From Hirsutella rhossiliensis (Eukaryota > Ascomycota > Sordariomycetes > Hypocreales > Ophiocordycipitaceae), in NCBI RefSeq assembly GCF_020360975.1, contig NW_025408669.1:7130001-7194000 (forward strand): a stretch of DNA of 64,000 nt, read 5' to 3'. The translations under genes were made by a program, and so were the position numbers. Below are positions 59,101 through 64,000 of the stretch, in pieces. The stretch's first letter is position 1. Each line of letters opens with the position of its first letter. A model generated the notes under the pieces. That model worked only from the letters and a program-made list of their open reading frames with translations. It was not told where the DNA came from and did not search any database.

Positions 59101-61324
59101 ACGGGCGGAAGTAACTAATAGCGTTCTACTCCTATAAGCTAACCTTAGCGGAGCGGAATTACGCTATTTATAATAAGGAGATACTAGCGATTATTAGCTA
59201 CCTTAAGTAATAATAAGCAGAGCTCTAAAGCTATAAGAGCTTTAAGGTTCTTATAGACTATAGGAACCTTAAGTACTTTATAACTCGCTAGTACCTCTTA
59301 AAGCGGTAAGCCCGCTAAGCGGAGTATCTCTTATACTTTAACTTCTCGATTAAGTACTAGCTAGGGCGGGACTCTATAGTCTTAGATACGCTTTTCTAGA
59401 AGGATTAAGACCGGCTAATAAGAGTAGATATCGAGGCCTAAGATCTATAACTTATCCTATAAGAAGCGCTATAGACTTATATAAGAGCTTCCCTAGTAGA
59501 GGAAAGCGCGGCGCTAATAGATAAGCCTTTTCTTATACTTTTACCTTAGCTTAGTAAGGAGGGATAGACCGGCCTAAGGGCGCGTATAGCGTAGGTATTC
59601 TAAGATAAGGTCCTCTAGCGCTTATAGGATAGGATATTATCTCTAGACTATACTTATAAGAGCGTACGCCGCGCTATTAAGTCCGGCGCTTAACGCCTTA
59701 ATCTAAAGCTAAAGCTAAAGGTATAAGTAGCCGACTATTATATTAACCTACGAGGGCACCTATATTAGCGGGGGAGACTATAGGTGCTAGGCGCGCTATA
59801 TACTATAGAAGCTAGGGAGAAAGATAGACCGCTAGAGCTAAATAAATAAAACGAGCTCTAAGGGAAGCTAGTCTAGCTCGTCTATAACTCTAGTATTATA
59901 GGCTACCTAGGTAGGTAGGGTATAGTAGTAAGCCTCGCGAGGGATTTCTACTAGCCCCTTCTATAGTACTACGTTTACTACTTCCTCTATAACTACGATA
60001 TTTACGGCTATACTAAGATTTAGAGGGCGTAGCTTAAGGGGCTACTTAAGTAGCTTTTAGTACCTAACCGGTTCTATATATATATATAGATAGACTTTAT
60101 AATAGACCTCCTACTTATAAAGGGCGGCAACCGCTATATATAGGTAATTAAGGACCGACTTAATAAGTTTATAGTATTAAAGCTAATACCGTTTATAGAT
60201 ATAGAGTCTTACGTAAAGCGCTTCTTATAGTACTAGGCCTACTTATATAGCTAGCTAGCCTCTATTATAAGCGATAAGGGATCGAGTTAAACTAGCCGCT
60301 TTTAGTAGTACTTATACTAGCTACTTTAGATTATATAGCTACTTAGTATAGTATATTACTTATAGACTAATAAAAGGCTTAAGAGGGTTAACTAAAAAGT
60401 ATAGGCTTACTTATAGGCCGTTATAGCCTATAACTAAGTAGACTAAGACTATTAGCTCCCTATAGCCTAACTTATATTAAATAGTAGACTATATACCTTT
60501 ATTAAGATAGCCCTTTTCTTTATAATATATAGCTTCGAACTACCTTAACTAGTTCCCTTTACTATAGATATAGTAATAAAGTAGTATAGTAATTTATTAC
60601 TAAAGGGCCGCGCCTTTATATTTATATAAAAGCTATAAGAGACTATAGATTATTATTAATCTATAATAGCTACTATAGTATAAGATTAAGAGTAGCACGC
60701 TAATAAAACTAAGGCCCTAATAAATAGGTTTATAGTAAGAGATAAAGTATAGCTAGACCTCTATAACTATAGGTCGGTATAGTTAAAGAAGAAGCTTAAC
60801 TAGCTATATATAAAGTTTATAGTATAGAGGGTTATTAGCTTATAGGTTATAGAGCTCGATAGTCTCTTAATAGGGGTCTATAATAAGATTAATATAGACC
60901 TCCTTTATAAAGCCTCCTTTAACCTACTACCTAGATAAAAAGTAGCGGATGCTTAACCGCCTATAATTAAGGTAAAGGGAGAGGATAAGTTTAAGGTTAA
61001 AGAGATATAGGCTATACGCTAAAAAAAGGTTAGTAAGGGGAAACGCTAAGAGGTCCTCGTTAAGTAGCGCGGGTATCTTAACCTTATATAGGAACCTATA
61101 TATAAGTTTATAAGAACTATAGCCCTTAATAAGTTTAAAGCCTTATTTAAAATAGTAAATAAAAATAATAAACTAATAGACTACTAATAATAGCTTAGGC
61201 TAGGACTATAAAGTAAGTATAGTAAAGGGGGTAGTTATAGTAATATAAGTAATATAAGCGTAATAGTATAAGTAGAGATAAAAATAGCGTTTATTATAAG
61301 GCGGAGCCCTTAAACTACCTAGGC

Positions 61325-62300
61325 TTATTTCTTATTATTATTATTATTATCTTTATTATTATCGTCCTTATTAGCCTCTTCTTTCTTATTAGCAGCGGCG
61401 GCGGTCTTTAAGGCGCTAAGGCGGCCCTTTAAGCCTATAAGCTAGTCGGCGGCGGCGGCGGCTCTAAAGGTAAAGGGGCGGCGACTAGCGGCGGCGGTAA
61501 GGGCAGTAGCGGTAGCAGAGGCGGGCACGGCTAAGGGGACCGCCGATAGGGCGATAAAGGTAGTATCCTTAGCGCCGGGTATATTAAAGGCGGAAATAAG
61601 GGAGCGGAGAAGTAGGACTTACTTAGGTATAAGGCCCTATCGCTCGAGGGCGCGGAGGTTATAGTAAGCGGTAGCGGCGGCGGTAAAGCGCTTCTTAGTA
61701 GCCCCCTACGCTTACCTATACGAGCCGGCCTTCTAAGCTAACGCTATAGCGAGTAAGATAAGAGGCGCCGCCTTATAAGCGCGGCCGGCTCGCGCGTACT
61801 AGTAGTAGCTACCGCCGTAGCGGCGCCTAGCTTAGTTAAAGTAGTTAAGCTCTTACGACGTATAATATATATAGGGGGCTAAGCGGGCGGCGCCGGCCTA
61901 TACTTAGCGCTTATACTATAGGAGGTTAGCGGATAATATCTATTACGCTTACTTAACTATAGACTTATAGGGGTAGCGGAGATAGAGGTAGGGGCTAAGG
62001 GGCCGGGCGTTATAGGTAGCGGCGGGGATAGCGTCGTTACCCTAAGGGGCGACGTAAGAGCGAATAGCGTAGTAAAGGCGGCGGCGGCGGCGGTAGGAGC
62101 GGTAGTAGTAGCGCGGGTAAGAGCGGCGGTAGCGGCGGAGTTATCGTCGGCCGCGGCTAGTACGGCGTCGACGAACGACTCTATATACTCTAAGAAGGAA
62201 GAGGTAAGAGAGGGAGAAGCGGATATATCTATCGCGGAAGTTAATACGATAGAATATAGCCTCCCGCTTTATAGGGCGTAGAACTTACTAGTTAAAGTTA
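61325..62300 (-). pseudogene. Degraded antisense frame inside Gypsy element
   Basis: Between the chromodomain and the 3' LTR, the minus strand reads as a long protein-like frame ending at TAA 61325-61327. Raw reading has coherent pieces separated by TAG/TAA where Gln or Trp would fit, for example SLISAFNIPGAKD near 61580, AYYNLRALER near 61660, an Ala/Thr/Arg-rich part near 61450-61520, and a Lys/Asn-rich end. Upstream of about 62060 the coherent reading moves to another frame (SFLEYIESFVDAVLAAADDN near 62150-62210). The segment is much richer in GC than the rest of the element. I do not recognise the product. Confidence 0.45.
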
Positions 62301-62794
62301 TTATTATTATTAGGGCTATTATTACTACTACTACTACTACTACTATAAGTATATATTAATAAAGCGGCTTATATAACTAGGAATAGACTAACGCCTTAAG
62401 TAGAGCGGAATTTACCTATTAACGCTATTACTATAGTTAAAGAAAGGAGAGAAGAAAGAAAAAAAGGAAGGGGGGGATACCGCTTTATATACCCCTTAGT
62501 AAAGGATACTACCTAAGATAAAGGGGACGGGTAACCTAAGGCTTACGTAGGTCTAGACTAGCCGCTAGCTACTTAGGGGTATATATAATAAGTTATACCC
62601 TTATTTAAATAGCTAGCTAGCTAATAAGTATAGAGCTAGGTCTTAGCTACTTAAGCTAATAAGTATAAGGATAATAAGGCTAGTAGGGCCGGCCCTATTA
62701 ATAGGTAAGGGTAAGGAAGAGCTTATAGTATAGGCCTAATTATATAGGAGCCGTTAATAGGGCAGCGCTACGCCGCGCTTAAGGGAGGGTATTA

Positions 62795-62980
62795 TATAAG
62801 AGTCTTTAACTATTATAGGTAATAGGCTTAAGCTATAGCCTAAGCTATATAGTTATATATAAAGGGCTAGATCCTATAAGTATAAGGGCGGGCTAGCTAT
62901 ATATAAAAGAGCTCTATATAGCTTATTAATATTATCCTATAAACGGCACTAAAATATACGCCTCTACTTACTCCGTAATA
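62795..62980 (+). repeat. 3' LTR of Gypsy element
   Basis: 186 bp, same start and length as the 5' copy. Aligned by hand without gaps: about 27 transitions, all C/G in the 5' LTR and T/A here, and two transversions. Confidence 0.9.
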
Positions 62981-63319
62981 AACACTTCTTTTATATACTA
63001 ATATACTACTAATAAATTCTATTAAAAATCCTACCTTATACTCCTTCTTCCCCTTTATTACTTAGTCTTATATAATTCCTTAATTTCCTAAAATTCTACT
63101 TTTACTTATATACCTTAAGAGGTTATAAGCCTAGCTTACTCCTTTTAAGCCGGGAAATTAACTTATACCTTTTAAAATTCCTTATTAAAATACCCGATTA
63201 AAATTCCTTTTAAAAATCCCCTTAACGACTTCTTCTACCTTCCTACGCTCTTAAACTCCCGTCTAGACTTCTTAATCCCTATAAACGAAATAATACCGAA
63301 TTTATATAAAATAAGTAGA

Positions 63320-64000
63320 TAGAAAGAATATAAATTCTCTAGACTTAAGGGAAATTTAAATTATACTCTTTAGACTATAAGGATAAGAGCTATCCTTACT
63401 AAGGAAAAGCTTATTACTACCTTAAAGTAAGAAAATTATATAAAGACTATAAAAGCTTTATCTTAGATTTTTCTTTTAGTTAAAGATAGCCCTTGAATAT
63501 AAATTAAGTATTTAATAAATACTAAAGCTGCTTAGGATAAGCTTATAAAGCTATATAATCCATCGAATTTCTCGTCGAATTATTTACTTATAAAGTAGCT
63601 CTTTAATCTTAGTCCCTTAGGCTCTAATTTAAAGAAATACCTTTAGAAGGTAAAGGAAATCTATAAGGATTTAAAATCCTATAATATAGAAATTCTAAAA
63701 GTTATCCTTATAGTATAGATTCTTAATTGCCTTAATAAGGAATTTAAAAGCTATATTATAAATATTATATAGAGCCTTAGGTATAATTCTATAGCGATTA
63801 CCCTTAAATCCCTAATAGCTAGTCTTTTAAATAAAGCTAGAAGAATAAAGGATATAGATAAATCTTTAGAGAAAGCCTTCCTAATATAAAGGAAGCCTTA
63901 GAAATCCTATAGAAATTCTATAGATACTCCTTATTATAAGGAATATAAAAAACTAGGGCATTTTATAGTAAATTGCTATAAATTATACCTAAATAAGGCT
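63320..64000 (+). mobile_element. Ty1/Copia gag region, truncated by window edge
   Basis: The plus strand at about 63340-64000 reads, through many stops, as a Copia-type gag: an early segment with RAILTKEKLITTLK, a middle KEIYKDLKSYNIEI region and, near 63935-63985, a zinc-knuckle-like YYKEYKKLGHFIVNCYK in which the first Cys residues are Tyr. Order and spacing fit the UBN2-type gag of Ty1/Copia elements. The sequence is AT-rich and RIP-like. No LTR was identified between 62981 and 63320, and pol would lie beyond the window. Confidence 0.65.

Larger units (their letters stand above)
56003..62980 (+). mobile_element. Chromodomain Ty3/Gypsy retrotransposon, RIP-inactivated
   Basis: Full-length 6978-bp element with 186-bp LTRs. 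Order on the plus strand: gag with a zinc-knuckle-like C-X2-C-X4-H-X4-C site at about 57200-57240 (two Cys now Tyr), protease, reverse transcriptase (YPLPLI near 58350; a degraded YIDD box reading YIDNILIY near 58605; VKYLGFII near 58738), RNase H (about 59000-59150), zinc-binding and integrase core (about 59730-60650), chromodomain-like K.RGY...EP near 61060-61110. That order (RT, RNase H, integrase, chromodomain) is diagnostic of chromoviruses of the Gypsy group. Almost every Trp and Gln codon is now a stop, so nothing is translatable. A polypurine stretch AAGGGAGGG precedes the 3' LTR. Flanks AATAC (55998-56002) and AACAC (62981-62985) are probably a 5-bp target duplication differing by one C/T. 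Confidence 0.9.

Noticed and set aside
1..64000. CRISPR array
   Set aside because: No spaced direct repeats of the right kind; the genome is fungal.

Overview
The window reads as genomic DNA of a filamentous ascomycete. The evidence is short GT-AG introns (mostly 48-80 bp) with CTRAC-like branch sites, a Zn2Cys6 regulator, fungal RIO1 with its lysine-rich tail, fungal NLR and kinase-like families, and strong C-to-T / G-to-A decay of repeats typical of repeat-induced point mutation (RIP). Gene content suggests Sordariomycetes and most likely Hypocreales; that placement is inference from family resemblance, not a search result.

Left third (1-19.5 kb) is GC-rich and looks like conserved core: a Zn2Cys6 transcription factor (+), RIO1 kinase (-), a secreted pepsin-like aspartic protease (+), an NmrA-like NAD(P)-binding protein (+), an unidentified acidic protein (+), a metallo-beta-lactamase-fold protein (-) and a secreted alpha/beta hydrolase (+). 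Spacers of 1-2.5 kb hold microsatellites but no gene I can support.

Middle (19.5-55 kb) is accessory. It has a kinase-like gene with a repeated coiled-coil N terminus (+), an 11-exon amidase (-), an NB-ARC/TPR NLR-like gene whose lipase-like N terminus is eroded (+), a CorA-like transporter (+), a 673-bp MITE with 57-bp terminal inverted repeats and an 8-bp target duplication, a WW-domain protein (-), a Ca2+-ATPase N-terminal relic (-), a 75-aa single-pass membrane protein (-), two unidentified proteins, a Mutator-like transposase relic (+), and a secreted M43-type metalloprotease-like gene with a glycine-rich insert (+).

Right (55-64 kb) is RIP-degraded and AT-rich with no open frames. It contains one complete chromodomain Ty3/Gypsy element (56003-62980) with 186-bp LTRs and near-matching 5-bp flanks, then the gag start of a Ty1/Copia element running off the window. 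Between the Gypsy chromodomain and its 3' LTR lies a GC-rich segment whose minus strand reads as a long degraded protein frame, the most unexplained signal here.

The genes do not form an obvious single pathway. The layout is core chromosome grading into a repeat-rich accessory or subtelomeric/heterochromatic edge. Exon structures were built by hand from splice signals and frame continuity; in each spliced model given with full exon coordinates the exon lengths sum to a multiple of three.
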